From: CBDCYS01 sp965226245
GTDB taxonomy: Bacteria; Acidobacteriota; Terriglobia; Bryobacterales; UBA6623
Assembly (NCBI GenBank): GCA_965226245.1
Contig: CBDDCL010000005.1
Location: 1-31,195, forward strand
Length of the DNA stretch: 31,195 bases
Direction of reading: 5' to 3'
The notes under the pieces were generated by a model, which was given only the letters and a program-made list of their open reading frames with translations, searched no databases and was not told where the DNA came from. The first letter of the stretch is position 1, and every line of letters begins with the position of its first letter. Shown in pieces: positions 15,166 through 24,496 of the stretch. Made by a program: the position numbers and the translations under genes.

Positions 15166-17652
15166 ATGTTCGAACGCTACACAGAGAAAGCACGTCGAGT
15201 CATTTTCTTCGCCCGCTACGAGGCAAGCCAATTCGGTAGTCCTTATATCGAAAGCGAACACCTTTTGCTCGGTCTGATCCGGGAGGATAAGGCGCTGGCC
15301 AACCGCTTTCTGCGGTCCCACGCGGCGGTCGAATCCATCCGCAAGCAAATCGAAGCTCACACACAGGTTCGCGAAAAAGTATCCACCTCGGTGGACCTGC
15401 CTCTGAGCCACGAGTGCAAGCGGGTCTTGGCTTACGCCGCGGAAGAAGCCGAACGCCTCTCGCACAAGCACATCGGCACCGAGCATTTGTTGCTCGGGTT
15501 GCTGCGCGAAGAAAAGTGTTTCGCGGCGGAGATTCTCCATGAGCGCGGACTGCGGCTTGCCCCCATCCGCGAAGAACTCGCCCGCACTCAGTCGGAGAAG
15601 CTGCTATCGAGCCGTCCCAAAGAAAGCTCGCTGCTGGCCGAGTTCAGCCGTGACCTAACGCAATCGGCGATTGACGGCGCCCTCGATCCGCTGATCGGGC
15701 GCGCGAACGAAGTTGAACGCGTCATTCAGATCCTGTGCCGCCGAACGAAAAATAACCCCGTCCTGATCGGCGAGCCGGGTGTTGGCAAAACGGCTATCGT
15801 CGAAGGCCTGGCCCAAAAGATCGCCGACGGTGAAGTCCCGTCGTTTTTGGCCGAGCATCGCATCCTGGCGCTGGATCTGTCGCTGATCGTCGCCGGTACC
15901 AAGTACCGCGGCCAATTTGAAGAACGTCTGAAGACCATCATGAAAGAGCTGATGGAGAATCAGAACGCCATCATCTTCATCGACGAGCTGCATACGCTGG
16001 TGGGAGCTGGTTCCGCTGAAGGCTCGCTCGACGCGGCGAATATTCTGAAACCGGCGCTGTCACGAGGCGAACTGCAGTGCATCGGCGCGACCACGCCTGC
16101 CGAGTTCCGCAAGTCGATCGAAAAAGACCGTTCACTTGAGCGCCGCTTCCAGGCAGTCAAGGTGGCTCCGCCGACGGAGGAAGAAGCTGTTCAGGTCTTA
16201 TTCGGCGTGAAGGACCGCTACGAGAAATTTCACGCCGTGGCCTATACCGATGAGGCGGTCGAGGCCGCCGTCTATGCTTCAAGCCGCTATATTCCCGACC
16301 GCTTCCTGCCCGACAAAGCCATCGACCTCGTGGATGAAGCCGGCGCTCGTGTCAAGCTGCGCCAGACGACCATGCCGGATGAAATCGCCGAGGTGCACAA
16401 GCGAATCAAATTCATCGTGCACCGCATGGAAAACGCGATCGCGAACCATGAGTTCGAGAAGGCTCGTTTCTATTCGGACGAAGAGCGCAAAGAGCGCGAG
16501 AATCTGCGCCTGCTACGCGAAAAATACAACCTCGATGAATCCGCCGCCGCCGCCGTCACCAAAGACGACATCGAAGACGTGGTCGTGCGCTGGACCGGCG
16601 TCCCGATGACCTCGATCAAGGAAGAGGAGATGACCAAGCTTCTCCGCATCGAGGAAGAGCTGCACAAGCGCGTTGTCAGTCAGGAGAAAGCGATCTCCGC
16701 CGTGGCTCGGGCGATTCGCCGCTCCCGGGCCGGCTTGAAGTCCGCGGCCCGGCCCGCCGGTTCATTCTTGTTCCTGGGACCGACCGGTGTCGGAAAAACC
16801 GAAGTCGCCCGCGCCCTGGCGGAATTCCTTTTTGCCAGCGAAAAGGCGCTGTTGCGCTTCGACATGTCCGAATACATGGAGAAGCATTCGGTCTCGAAGC
16901 TGATCGGCTCGCCTCCCGGCTATGTCGGCTATGAAGAGGGCGGACAGTTGACCGAGCGCGTCAAGCGCGCGCCCTACTCGATCATTCTGCTGGACGAAGT
17001 CGAGAAAGCGCATCCCGACCTTTTCAATATTTTGCTCCAGGTTTTCGAGGACGGGCAGCTCACCGACGGTCTGGGCAACACGGTCGATTTCAAGAATACG
17101 ATCATCATCATGACCTCGAACCTGGGCGCGCGGTACCTGCAGAATCAAGGCCGCATGGGCTTCCAGGGTTCTTCGCAAGAACAGGCCGACGCCAAGGCGA
17201 ACGACGAGGTTCTCAACGAAGTCAAGCGTGTTTTCAATCCTGAGTTCTTGAACCGAATCGATGAGGTCATCGTCTTCTCCTCGCTCGTTGACGACGATCT
17301 GATCAAGATCATGGACCTGATGGTCGACGAGATCAACAAGAATCTCGCCCGCAAGGATCTTCACATTCGTCTGAACAAGGACGCCGCCAGGTACATTCTC
17401 GACGAAACTTGCGGCGATCGCGGTTACGGCGCGCGCCCCCTGCGCCGGGCGCTGCAGAAATTCATCGAGGACCCGCTTTCCGAAGCCCTCATCCAAGGCC
17501 AACTGCCGCGGCCGGGTGACCTGGAAGTCTTCCTGGGAGAAAACGGCATGTACTACCGCCCGGTGAACGAAGCAGAAGAAGCGGAACCCGAGGGCGAAGG
17601 CGAGGGCGAGGTTGCCGTCGCCGAAGCCAGCCCGCTCTACATGTTCACCTAG
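15166..17652 (+). CDS. clpC: ATP-dependent Clp protease ATPase, ClpC
   Basis: Class 1 Hsp100 unfoldase that feeds substrates to ClpP. 828 residues, the normal ClpC length. The N-terminal double Clp-N repeat (about 1-145) contains SEHLLLGLIRE and TEHLLLGLLRE. The first AAA+ module has Walker A GEPGVGKT near residue 202 and Walker B IIFIDELHTLVGAG. A UVR-type M-domain motif, HEFEKARFYSDEERKERENL, near residue 428 marks ClpC rather than ClpA/ClpB. The second AAA+ module has GPTGVGKTEVARAL near residue 538, ILLDEVEKAHPDLFNILLQVFEDG and a C-terminal D2-small domain ending in RGYGARPLRRALQK. A Glu/Gly-rich acidic tail follows. No clpP, ctsR or mcsAB neighbours. A large inverted repeat after the stop may terminate it. 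Confidence 0.96.
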   Translation: MFERYTEKARRVIFFARYEASQFGSPYIESEHLLLGLIREDKALANRFLRSHAAVESIRKQIEAHTQVREKVSTSVDLPLSHECKRVLAYAAEEAERLSHKHIGTEHLLLGLLREEKCFAAEILHERGLRLAPIREELARTQSEKLLSSRPKESSLLAEFSRDLTQSAIDGALDPLIGRANEVERVIQILCRRTKNNPVLIGEPGVGKTAIVEGLAQKIADGEVPSFLAEHRILALDLSLIVAGTKYRGQFEERLKTIMKELMENQNAIIFIDELHTLVGAGSAEGSLDAANILKPALSRGELQCIGATTPAEFRKSIEKDRSLERRFQAVKVAPPTEEEAVQVLFGVKDRYEKFHAVAYTDEAVEAAVYASSRYIPDRFLPDKAIDLVDEAGARVKLRQTTMPDEIAEVHKRIKFIVHRMENAIANHEFEKARFYSDEERKERENLRLLREKYNLDESAAAAVTKDDIEDVVVRWTGVPMTSIKEEEMTKLLRIEEELHKRVVSQEKAISAVARAIRRSRAGLKSAARPAGSFLFLGPTGVGKTEVARALAEFLFASEKALLRFDMSEYMEKHSVSKLIGSPPGYVGYEEGGQLTERVKRAPYSIILLDEVEKAHPDLFNILLQVFEDGQLTDGLGNTVDFKNTIIIMTSNLGARYLQNQGRMGFQGSSQEQADAKANDEVLNEVKRVFNPEFLNRIDEVIVFSSLVDDDLIKIMDLMVDEINKNLARKDLHIRLNKDAARYILDETCGDRGYGARPLRRALQKFIEDPLSEALIQGQLPRPGDLEVFLGENGMYYRPVNEAEEAEPEGEGEGEVAVAEASPLYMFT

Positions 17653-17678
17653 CCGCCCGTGGCAGAAGTGTGCTCGGG

Positions 17679-17772
17679 CGAAAAAGGGGGACTGCCACCC
17701 ATTTCCGCTTCTCTAATCCGCCTAAAATGAGCGCTTCGCCGAAAGGAAATTGGCTGGCTGTCCCCTTTTTCG
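17679..17772. repeat. Inverted repeat of about 27-bp arms after clpC
   Basis: Left arm 17679-17705 (CGAAAAAGGGGGACTGCC onward) and right arm 17746-17772 (ending GGCTGTCCCCTTTTTCG) pair with two mismatches and one shifted base; the loop is 40 bases. The right arm ends in a T5 run, so it could terminate clpC transcripts and, by symmetry, the opposing kelch gene. GGCTGGCTGTCCCC inside it matches 828-841 in reverse, pointing to a dispersed repeat family. Confidence 0.7.
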
Positions 17773-17802
17773 CGTCCTCGGAGATCCCTTGAACTGCTTC
17801 CA

Positions 17803-19096
17803 TCACAGGGAAGCCACGCTTTCACACAATGACTGCACTTCATCCGAGGACACCAGCTCCACGGTAATCAGAGGCAGGTTGGAGCCCCCGTTGGGGTTTG
17901 GGTTGATGGCCGTCACCCTGAAGGCCGTGAGACCTAAAGTAGCGCCTTTCAAGTTCCCATAGGGCGGATCGGTATTCCAGCCGATGTCGCTGTCGTAGAC
18001 CACCGCGCACACCGTCTTGCCCTCAAGCTCAGCGATCTCCGCTTCACCAAGTGGCAGCACATTGACGATCTTGTCTAGGTTGTTCTCATCCGCGGCAGCG
18101 CCCGTAGCCGTTATGAACTCCTGGGTGCTGAAAGTTGGGGTGCCCTGCAAGCTCACCTGGGGATCTGGGTTGCCAAACCGGAAGAGTGCCTCATCACCCA
18201 CCCGGCCGGTCGGGAGCACCAGGGTAGTGCCCCCAGGTACGGGATTCTCAAGCGGTCTCGAAAAGAGGGCCGCGCGCACCCCAGGGTCTGCGATTTCGTC
18301 GTTGACACAAATCCCCGGATTCCCGACTCCAGCAACAAGACCTCCGCAGAAGGGCGCATTGAAGGAGATGTCCTGGATGGACTCAGTTGAGTTGTCGATG
18401 CTGTCTTCGTCGATCACCAGGAAATGGACCCTAAGGATTGAGAAAAGCTCGGCGGAACTCACGTTTGCACTGCCTTCAGTGCTAAACCCCCCAGTTACGA
18501 GGACTTGACCGTTCGCTAGGAGGGTCGCGGTGTGTTGCTGTCGAGCTGCATTCATGGTGGCTGTTTCACTGAAAGTGCCCGTCAAGGGATCATACAGCTC
18601 CGCCGAGTTTGTTGTTGAAAAACCCGGGGTAACTAATCCCCCGGCGACAAGTACCTGCCCATTGGGCAGAAGGGTCGCGGTGGGAACCATTCGTTGTTCG
18701 CTCATGTCCCCCGTCAGGCTGAACGTGCCCGTGGTTGGGTCGTACAGTTCCGTAGCAGTCACGAAGCTTAGTCCTACGATAAGCACCTTACCACTCTGGA
18801 GCAGCGTTGCAGTGTGGGAGGCAGCTGGATTCGTGGTGCTACCGGTTAGGGTGAATGTCCCGGTGGTGGGATCATAGAGTTCCGCGGATCTCAAGGAAAC
18901 CCCAAACCCTGGCGTGGTCGTTTGAGTTCCTCCTGTAATCAGCACCAGGCCGTTTGGTAACAACGTTGCCGCATGAACAGAGCGGTCTTCGTTCAGGCTA
19001 CCGGTCAGGCTGAATGTCCCGGTGGAGGGGTCATAAATTTCGGCGACCGCGTGCGTCTGGGGGGTGCCGACGTTGTCCTGACCTGCCGCAATTAAG
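17803..19096 (-). pseudogene. Secreted kelch-repeat propeller protein, 3' part (repeats 3-7 and C-terminal domain)
   Basis: This is the largest remaining piece of a gene split by two insertion sequences; the other parts are at 20763-20901 and 22320-22686. Joining all parts without the elements and one copy of each target duplication gives 1788 bases, 596 codons with no internal stop. Each of the seven repeats of about 45-55 residues follows the pattern AR..HTATLL.NG.VLVxGG ... SAELYDPxTGTFSxTG, the bacterial kelch/galactose-oxidase-like beta-propeller. After repeat 7 comes a C-terminal region of about 190 residues, starting at about FSILRVHFLVIDEDSIDN, with several Cys. This region is unfamiliar to me. 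The stop is at 17803, convergent with clpC. Without its start and first repeats the piece is probably not expressed. Confidence 0.9.
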
Positions 19097-20767
19097 CCCG
19101 GATTTCCACTTTAGTTTCGGTTCTGCTAACCATCGGGTGACCTCGGACGCCTTTATTTATGCGGGTTGAAAAGCAATCAAGGCGCTGAGGAGATCAACAC
19201 CCAATGGGTGAAAAAGAAAACAAGCCGTTCCAGCTAAGCTTCAACGGCTTATTGAAAGTCGATTTCCAAGGATCGCGCGTCACTTCCGATGGCGGGCTCA
19301 TTCTCGTCCGCGAGCTGGACGAGCGACTCGGGCTCGGGAAGCTGATCGACGAACATCTCAGTGACCCACGGCAAGGCTCGAACAAAAAGTTCCCGTTCGC
19401 CGATCTGCTGCGGCAGTCAGTCTACTCTCGGCTGGCCGGCTACGAGGACCTCAATGACGCCGTGCGAGTATCCGCCGATCCGACCTTTCGCTTGATCGGC
19501 TCGCAGAAGAACTGGGATCGCGGCGGGGCACTGACCTCGCGACTGCAGAGCTTCGAGACGGAGATGCTGGCGAGCGAGGAGAACTTGCTGGGGCTGATGG
19601 CTGTGAACCGCGAGCTGGTGGCGCAAGCCGAGACGCAAGACGACTCCGAGCGCGTCGTTCTCGACATGGATTCGACCGAAAGCCCTGTCCACGGCCAGCA
19701 AGAGGGCAGTGCCTACAACGGCCATTTCGAGTCGGTCTGCTACCACCCGTTGTTGTTGTTCAACCAGCACGGCGATTGTCTGGCCGCCAAGCTGCGTCCC
19801 GGCAACGTGCACAGCGCTGAGGACTGGAACGAGTTGCTGCTGCCCGAGATCGAGCGCCAACAGGCTGCGGGCAAACAGGTCACCTTCCGGGGCGATGCGG
19901 CCTTTGCCAAGCCGGAGATTTATGAGTTTTCGGAGGAACGCGGAGTGCAGTACGCCATTCGCATTCCGGCCAACAAGAGCTTGGAATTAGCGATCGAAGA
20001 CATCTTGTTTCGCCCGCCGGGCAGGCCGGGTCGCAAGCCCTTGGTGCGCTACAAGAGCTTCCGCTATCAGGCGCAGAGTTGGTCCAAGCCGCGACGCATT
20101 GTGGCCAAGGTCGAGCATCATCTCGGTGAGCTGTTCCCGCGGGTCGGATTTATCGTGACCAACATGAGCTTGCCAAGCCGGTCGGTAGTGCGCTTCTACA
20201 ACAAGCGCGGCACGGCCGAGCAGTGGATCAAAGAAGGCAAACAGGCCACGCACTGGACGCGGCTTTCGTGCCATCGCTTCCGGGCCAACGAAGTGCGACT
20301 GCAACTGAGCGTGCTGGCCTACAACCTGGGCAACTTGTGGCGGCGGCTTGGGCTGCCGCACAGGATCAAGAGCTGGTCGCTGACGAGCTTGCAACAGCGG
20401 CTGATGAAGACCGGCGGTCGGCTGGTCAAGCACGCCCGGTATTATTGGCTGCTGCTGGCCGAGGGGCATCTGAACCGGCGGCTGTTCGCTGACATGCTGC
20501 ACAGGATCTGGGCGCTGCCGCTGCCGAGCGGGTAGCGTTGACCGGGCGAGGATCAACAGTTTTCGGCTCCAAAAAAGTTTTTCAAGGAGCAGTGTCGGCC
20601 GGAGCGCCGTTCAGCCCGCTCAATCAACGTCTGTGAGCGGATGGATGAGCCCTGGCGCCTAGCGGCGGAGGTGATGTGCAGGGTTCAGCGCGGAAAGACG
20701 TGGTATTCGGGGCAGCGCGGGTGTATACTGTCGCCGTACCAGGGTCAAAATGGAAATCCTGGTTAAG
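19092..20767 (+). mobile_element. IS1380-type element A, copy 1 (complete), with TTAAG target duplications
   Basis: The element spans 19097-20762 (1666 bases). Its ends CCCGGATTTCCAC and, inverted, CCAGGATTTCCAT match at 11 of 13 positions and start with CC as is usual in the family. TTAAG stands at 19092-19096 and again at 20763-20767, a five-base target duplication. It lies inside kelch repeat 3 (between GRVL and IAAG). A second copy, identical through the coding region, is at 29638-31126 in the opposite orientation but lacks the final 183 or so bases. About 230 bases after the transposase stop hold no gene. Confidence 0.95.
19204..20535 (+). CDS. IS1380-type DDE transposase (element A, copy 1)
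   Basis: 443 residues. The N-terminal part has LRQSVYSRLAGYEDLNDAVR and the target-handling region. The RNase-H-like core has the first catalytic Asp in VLDMDSTESPVHGQQEG, the second Asp in RGDAAFAKPEIYEF and the Glu in FYNKRGTAEQWIKEGKQ, which also shows the Y-(2)-R-(3)-E-(6)-K signature. LSVLAYNLGNLWRR follows. All three acidic residues are present, so the enzyme should be functional. GAGGAG lies upstream of the ATG. Protein identical to the copy at 29689-31020, which argues for recent movement or gene conversion. Confidence 0.95.
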   Translation: MGEKENKPFQLSFNGLLKVDFQGSRVTSDGGLILVRELDERLGLGKLIDEHLSDPRQGSNKKFPFADLLRQSVYSRLAGYEDLNDAVRVSADPTFRLIGSQKNWDRGGALTSRLQSFETEMLASEENLLGLMAVNRELVAQAETQDDSERVVLDMDSTESPVHGQQEGSAYNGHFESVCYHPLLLFNQHGDCLAAKLRPGNVHSAEDWNELLLPEIERQQAAGKQVTFRGDAAFAKPEIYEFSEERGVQYAIRIPANKSLELAIEDILFRPPGRPGRKPLVRYKSFRYQAQSWSKPRRIVAKVEHHLGELFPRVGFIVTNMSLPSRSVVRFYNKRGTAEQWIKEGKQATHWTRLSCHRFRANEVRLQLSVLAYNLGNLWRRLGLPHRIKSWSLTSLQQRLMKTGGRLVKHARYYWLLLAEGHLNRRLFADMLHRIWALPLPSG

Positions 20768-20901
20768 ACTCTTCCGTCCAGAAGCAGCGTTGCGGTGTGG
20801 CCAATGCGAGCCTCGCTCAGACTTCCTGTTAGGCTGAAAGCTCCGCTTGATGGGTCATAAATTTCCGCGATCAGCGGAGTGCCACTCCCGCCTACCACGA
20901 G
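20763..20901 (-). pseudogene. Kelch-repeat protein, middle fragment (end of repeat 2 to start of repeat 3)
   Basis: These 139 bases, caught between two insertion sequences, encode VGGSGTPLIAEIYDPSSG ... SLSEARIGHTATLLLDGRVL. Reading continues in frame from the 5' fragment when the IS4 element and one CCACGAG are removed, and into the 3' fragment when the IS1380 element and one TTAAG are removed. The junctions restore GRVLVVGG and GRVLIAAGQDN respectively, exactly what the kelch consensus predicts. Confidence 0.9.
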
Positions 20902-22326
20902 TCACTCTTGTCCAAATTAGCGTTTTGAATTCGTAAGCCGGGGAGGCGGAACCTCTGTTAGGTTGGGATTGGGTTCAGGCCTATGAACCAACCCGCCCGA
21001 GGAGGCCCCGCCATGAGTCAAGTATGCAGTATTTTCTCTCAATTGTTAAAGCTGTTCCCGCGTTCGGAGTTTGAACAGGCCGTCCGCCAGCATCGCGGGG
21101 AGCGCCACGCCCGCGGCTTCACTTGCTGGGGACAGTTCGTCGCCATGCTGTTCTGCCAGCTCGGCCGCGCCCAGTCGTTGCGTGAGATTTGCGGCGGTCT
21201 GGCGGCCAGCGAAGGCAAGCTGCGGCACCTGGGCTTGTCCGCCGCACCGCCGCGCTCGACGCTGGCCTACGCCAACCGGCAACGCCCTTGGCAGATCTAC
21301 GAAACGGTCTTTCATCAACTGCTGGCGAAGTGCCGCGGCGCGGCGCCGGGCCACAAGTTCCGTTTCAAAAACAAGCTGCTGAGTCTGGACGCCAGCGTCA
21401 TCGATCTGTGCGCCTCGCTGTTTGATTGGGCCCAGTTCCAGCGCACCAAGGGCGCCGTCAAGCTCCATCTGGTACTCGATCACGACGGCTACCTGCCCAG
21501 CTTCTGCGTGGTCACCGACGCCAAGACGCCCGACCTGGCGCCGGCCCGCAAAATGTCGTTCGACCGCGGCACGATCGTGGTCTTCGACCGCGGTTACAAC
21601 GACTACGACTGGTTCGCCGAGCTGAGCGAGCGGGGCGTTTTCTTTGTCACACGATTGAAACGCGGGGCCAACTACGAGGTTCTCGAACAGCGCCCGTTGC
21701 CGCGCCGTCCCGGAGGCGTGCGCCGCGACGAAGTGATCTTCTTTCCCTCGCTGGCCGCCAGCGGCTCCGAGGTGGTGTTCCGCCGCATCGAATACTTCGA
21801 CGCCAAGCAGCAGCGCACGCTCGTGTTCTTGACGAATCACCTGGGGTTGGCGGCCGCAACGATTGCCGCCATTTATCAAGACCGCTGGCAAGTGGAGCTG
21901 TTTTTCAAGGCTCTCAAGCAGAACTTGCGGGTGAAGACCTTCGTGGGCACCTCGGCGAACGCGCTGAAGATCCAGATCTGGACGGCGCTGATCGCGATCT
22001 TGCTGCTGCGGTACTTAAAGCTGCGGGCGCGTTGGGGCTGGAGCTTGTCCAATCTGGTCGCTTTGTTGCGGCAGCAGTTGTTTGTGCACCGCGAATTGTT
22101 CGCCTGGCTGGACGAACCGTTTCACCCGCCGCCGGGCAGCGAACCCGAGTCGCCACAGCAATTATTACTGGCGGGAATGGAGGCCTAATTGGGACAGCAG
22201 CATGATTTCTATCTTGTCCAAACCGGCAACCTGGTTCCCAGATCGGCCTCCTGGCGGGGCTTTCTGGCGTGTTTTCAGCAGCCGAACCCGCTCCGCTCAG
22301 CTAATTTGGACAGCAGTGACCACGAG
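20895..22326 (+). mobile_element. IS4-type element (complete), with CCACGAG target duplications
   Basis: The element spans 20902-22319 (1418 bases). Its left end TCACTCTTGTCCAAATTAGC and the inverted right end TCACTGCTGTCCAAATTAGC agree at 18 of 20 positions. CCACGAG stands at 20895-20901 and 22320-22326, a seven-base duplication, somewhat shorter than the 10-13 bases of classical IS4 but seen in some subgroups. It interrupts kelch repeat 2 in the GRVLV-VGG strand, in the direction opposite to the kelch gene. Confidence 0.93.
21013..22188 (+). CDS. IS4-type DDE transposase
   Basis: About 391 residues from the ATG at 21013, chosen because GAGGAGG lies just upstream; the frame also has an ATG at 20983. 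The N-terminal segment SIFSQLLKLFPRSEFEQAVR ... TCWGQFVAMLFCQLGRAQSLREI resembles the DUF4372 domain of this family. Catalytic Asp in LLSLDASVIDL, second Asp in VVFDRGYNDYDWF and Glu in IYQDRWQVELFFKALKQ, which shows the full Y-(2)-R-(3)-E-(6)-K motif. All three catalytic residues are present and the frame is intact, so it may be active. Confidence 0.93.
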   Translation: MSQVCSIFSQLLKLFPRSEFEQAVRQHRGERHARGFTCWGQFVAMLFCQLGRAQSLREICGGLAASEGKLRHLGLSAAPPRSTLAYANRQRPWQIYETVFHQLLAKCRGAAPGHKFRFKNKLLSLDASVIDLCASLFDWAQFQRTKGAVKLHLVLDHDGYLPSFCVVTDAKTPDLAPARKMSFDRGTIVVFDRGYNDYDWFAELSERGVFFVTRLKRGANYEVLEQRPLPRRPGGVRRDEVIFFPSLAASGSEVVFRRIEYFDAKQQRTLVFLTNHLGLAAATIAAIYQDRWQVELFFKALKQNLRVKTFVGTSANALKIQIWTALIAILLLRYLKLRARWGWSLSNLVALLRQQLFVHRELFAWLDEPFHPPPGSEPESPQQLLLAGMEA

Positions 22327-22686
22327 CACTCTGCCGTCCAGTAGCCGCGTAGCGGTGTGTAATGTGTCGTGCGCAAACACGGTATTGCCGGTGGGTGAGA
22401 ACGTGCCTGTAACCGGGTCGTAAAGCTCGGGTGAGACGCCAAACCACCCCACAATCAGCACCTTCCCATTGGTCAACAGTGTGGTTGTGTGATCGCGTCG
22501 CGCGAACGCCATGCTTCCGGTCGCGGTCCACGTCTCAGCTTGGGCGCTTGCTACTAGAAGTAGCGCAACAATCACCAGCACAGTACTGCTTTTTTTGATG
22601 AGACGTCTTACGATGGTGACCGTCTCTCGCGGCAGCCTTTTCGCTAAATTCAAGGTATTTGCAAAGTGAATCTTTGAACTGTTCAT
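22320..22686 (-). pseudogene. Kelch-repeat protein, 5' fragment (start, signal peptide, repeats 1-2)
   Basis: The ATG at 22686-22684 starts MNSSKIHFANTLNLAKRL, followed by a basic stretch and the hydrophobic SSTVLVIVALLLVASAQA, a long signal peptide with probable cleavage after AQA. ETWTATGSMAFARRDHTTTLLTNG begins repeat 1, and repeat 2 is cut at LLDGRVLV by the IS4 element. The first base of the ATG lies within the five-base duplication of the IS1380-type element inserted at 22691, so the gene has been separated from its own ribosome-binding site (24498-24505). The fragment could now be read only from transcription coming out of that element. Confidence 0.9.
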
Positions 22687-24496
22687 GTCTCCTGAATTAT
22701 GCACTGCGGGGTGCACCGGAGGAGGGCTGAGCCGCCAGGGGCCATTTGGGGGACCCCCGAAAACATGGGGTAATAAGGTAGGCTGGCAAAGATTTCAGCT
22801 TCGCCAGTCAACCCCAAGGAGGTCACCCAAATGGTTACCAAGCGAAAACAGCATAGCTCCCGAAGGCCCGTCAAACAAGGCCGGGGCGCGAGGGCCCCGC
22901 GGCCCAATAAAATCGGGGCTGCCACGCCTTATCACTTCCGCGGCAAGAATCTGACTCCCTACGGCGGCTTGCTGCCCGTCGCCACCCTGCTCGAAAAACT
23001 CGGCTTCCAGGCGCTGCTGGAAGAAACCATCACGAACAAACGAATCACCCGTGTGATGAGCCTCTACCAGTTTGTGCTGGCCCTCGTGCTGGGCCTCTAT
23101 GTCGGCTTTGCGCGGCTGAACCAACTCCGCTTCATCGCCCGCGACCCCATCTTGACCGGCATCTTGCAAGTGACGCGTCTGCCGCCGCAGTCCACGCTGT
23201 GGCGCTTTCTGGCCTCGCTGCACCTCAACGTGGCGAAGCAGATCCTTTCCATTCAGCGCCAGCTGCGGGAACGAGTCTGGGCCGCGGCCCAGGTGAAATT
23301 GGAGACGGTGACGCTGGACACCGACACCACCGTGCACACGCTCTACGGCCGCCAGATGGGCGGGCGCAAGAGTTACAACCCCAAGAACAAGGGCAAGCGC
23401 AGCTACCAGCCGATACTGACTTTCCTGGCCGAGACGCGCGAATACCTGATGGGCGGGTTGCGCAACGGCGACCGGCCCACGGGCCGGCAGATCGCCGCCC
23501 ACCTCGAGAGCGCCTTTCGGGCTTTGCCGCACGGCGTGAAGAAAATCCTGGCGCGGGCCGATTCCGGGTTTTATTGCTGGGAGGCGGTGGAGGCCTATGA
23601 AAAGGCGGCTTGTCAGTTCGTCATCGTGGCGCGCAAGACCAGGCGGCTGGTCGAGCAGTTGCAGCAAGCGGCCTGGAAGCCCTCGCCCCACAGCGATGCG
23701 GATGCGGAATGCGAATTCCTCTACCAGCCGCAGGGCTGGGCGCGGGCCTGTCGTTTCCTGGCGCTGCGTTACGAAAACGAACCCGCGGCCGGCGCGGCCG
23801 AGCAATACCAGCTGTTTGCCACCAGCGCTTACACCTACCGCGTGTTTGTCACCAACCTGGCCGAACCGATCGCGGCGGTGGTGTGGTTTTACAATCAGCG
23901 CGCCGCAGCCGAGAACCTCATCAAGGAGGCCAACAACGACGCCGGGCTGGCGGCCCATCCCTCGCGCCGCTTTGACATGAACCGCAATCACTTTCAGCTG
24001 GCCATGCTGGCCTACAACCTCAACTGCTGGCTGCTGCTGTTCAACCGCGAAGCCCAAGCCAGCGTGGAGACACTGCGGCACACCACCCTGGCGACGGCGC
24101 GGCTGCGCTTTCTGTTCGTGGCGGCCAAGATCTGGCGGCACGCCGGCAGAACGGGTGTCAGCTACAGCGATCATTATGAGGAAAAGGGCCTGTTTGAACG
24201 GCTGATGCGGCGGCTGCGGGCGATGGGGCCACCGGGATCGAGCTTCGCGCCGGTGGTGGAGGGTGCGCTGAGTTGAGGGGCGCTCCATGCATAAAATTTC
24301 ATGCACTCGCCGCAACGTACTGGGAACACGCCGCTTGCCCGCCCGCTTTTGCCCGCCGGGATTGGCAGGCGGCTCAAACACGGAGGGAAACAGAGGAAAA
24401 GACGACTTGCTAAATCACTGAGTTGACACGACTGCCGCTACCGCCACAACTCCATCGGCGATGGCTACGCCGAATCTGTGCATAATTCAGGTGTCT
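22686..24496 (+). mobile_element. IS1380-type element B (complete), with TGTCT target duplications
   Basis: The element spans 22691-24491 (1801 bases). Ends CCTGAATTATGCAC (22691-22704) and GTGCATAATTCAGG (24478-24491) are perfect 14-base inverted repeats. TGTCT is duplicated at 22686-22690 and 24492-24496. A GGCTGGC/GCCAGTC hairpin at 22781-22809 precedes the strong AAGGAGGT at 22816-22823. The partial element at 1-234 is a diverged relative. About 200 bases after the transposase stop carry no gene. The insertion separates the kelch start codon from its ribosome-binding site. Confidence 0.95.
22831..24276 (+). CDS. IS1380-type DDE transposase (element B)
   Basis: 481 residues, starting seven bases after AAGGAGGT. 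A basic N-terminal tail (VTKRKQHSSRRPVKQGRG) precedes an N-terminal helical domain. Catalytic Asp in VTLDTDTTVHTLYGRQMGG, second Asp in LARADSGFYCWEAVEAYEK and Glu in FYNQRAAAENLIKEANND are all present, followed by FQLAMLAYNLNCWLLLF. The frame is intact. A long open frame on the opposite strand (22795-24381) is a composition shadow. Same family as element A but clearly a different branch, with different ends. Confidence 0.93.
   Translation: MVTKRKQHSSRRPVKQGRGARAPRPNKIGAATPYHFRGKNLTPYGGLLPVATLLEKLGFQALLEETITNKRITRVMSLYQFVLALVLGLYVGFARLNQLRFIARDPILTGILQVTRLPPQSTLWRFLASLHLNVAKQILSIQRQLRERVWAAAQVKLETVTLDTDTTVHTLYGRQMGGRKSYNPKNKGKRSYQPILTFLAETREYLMGGLRNGDRPTGRQIAAHLESAFRALPHGVKKILARADSGFYCWEAVEAYEKAACQFVIVARKTRRLVEQLQQAAWKPSPHSDADAECEFLYQPQGWARACRFLALRYENEPAAGAAEQYQLFATSAYTYRVFVTNLAEPIAAVVWFYNQRAAAENLIKEANNDAGLAAHPSRRFDMNRNHFQLAMLAYNLNCWLLLFNREAQASVETLRHTTLATARLRFLFVAAKIWRHAGRTGVSYSDHYEEKGLFERLMRRLRAMGPPGSSFAPVVEGALS

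Noticed and set aside
16762..17502. 246-codon minus-strand frame inside clpC
   Set aside because: Shadow of the second AAA+ module of ClpC.
22795..24381. 528-codon open frame on the minus strand opposite the IS1380-B transposase
   Set aside because: It is a GC-composition shadow of a transposase with complete catalytic motifs and shows no family features of its own.
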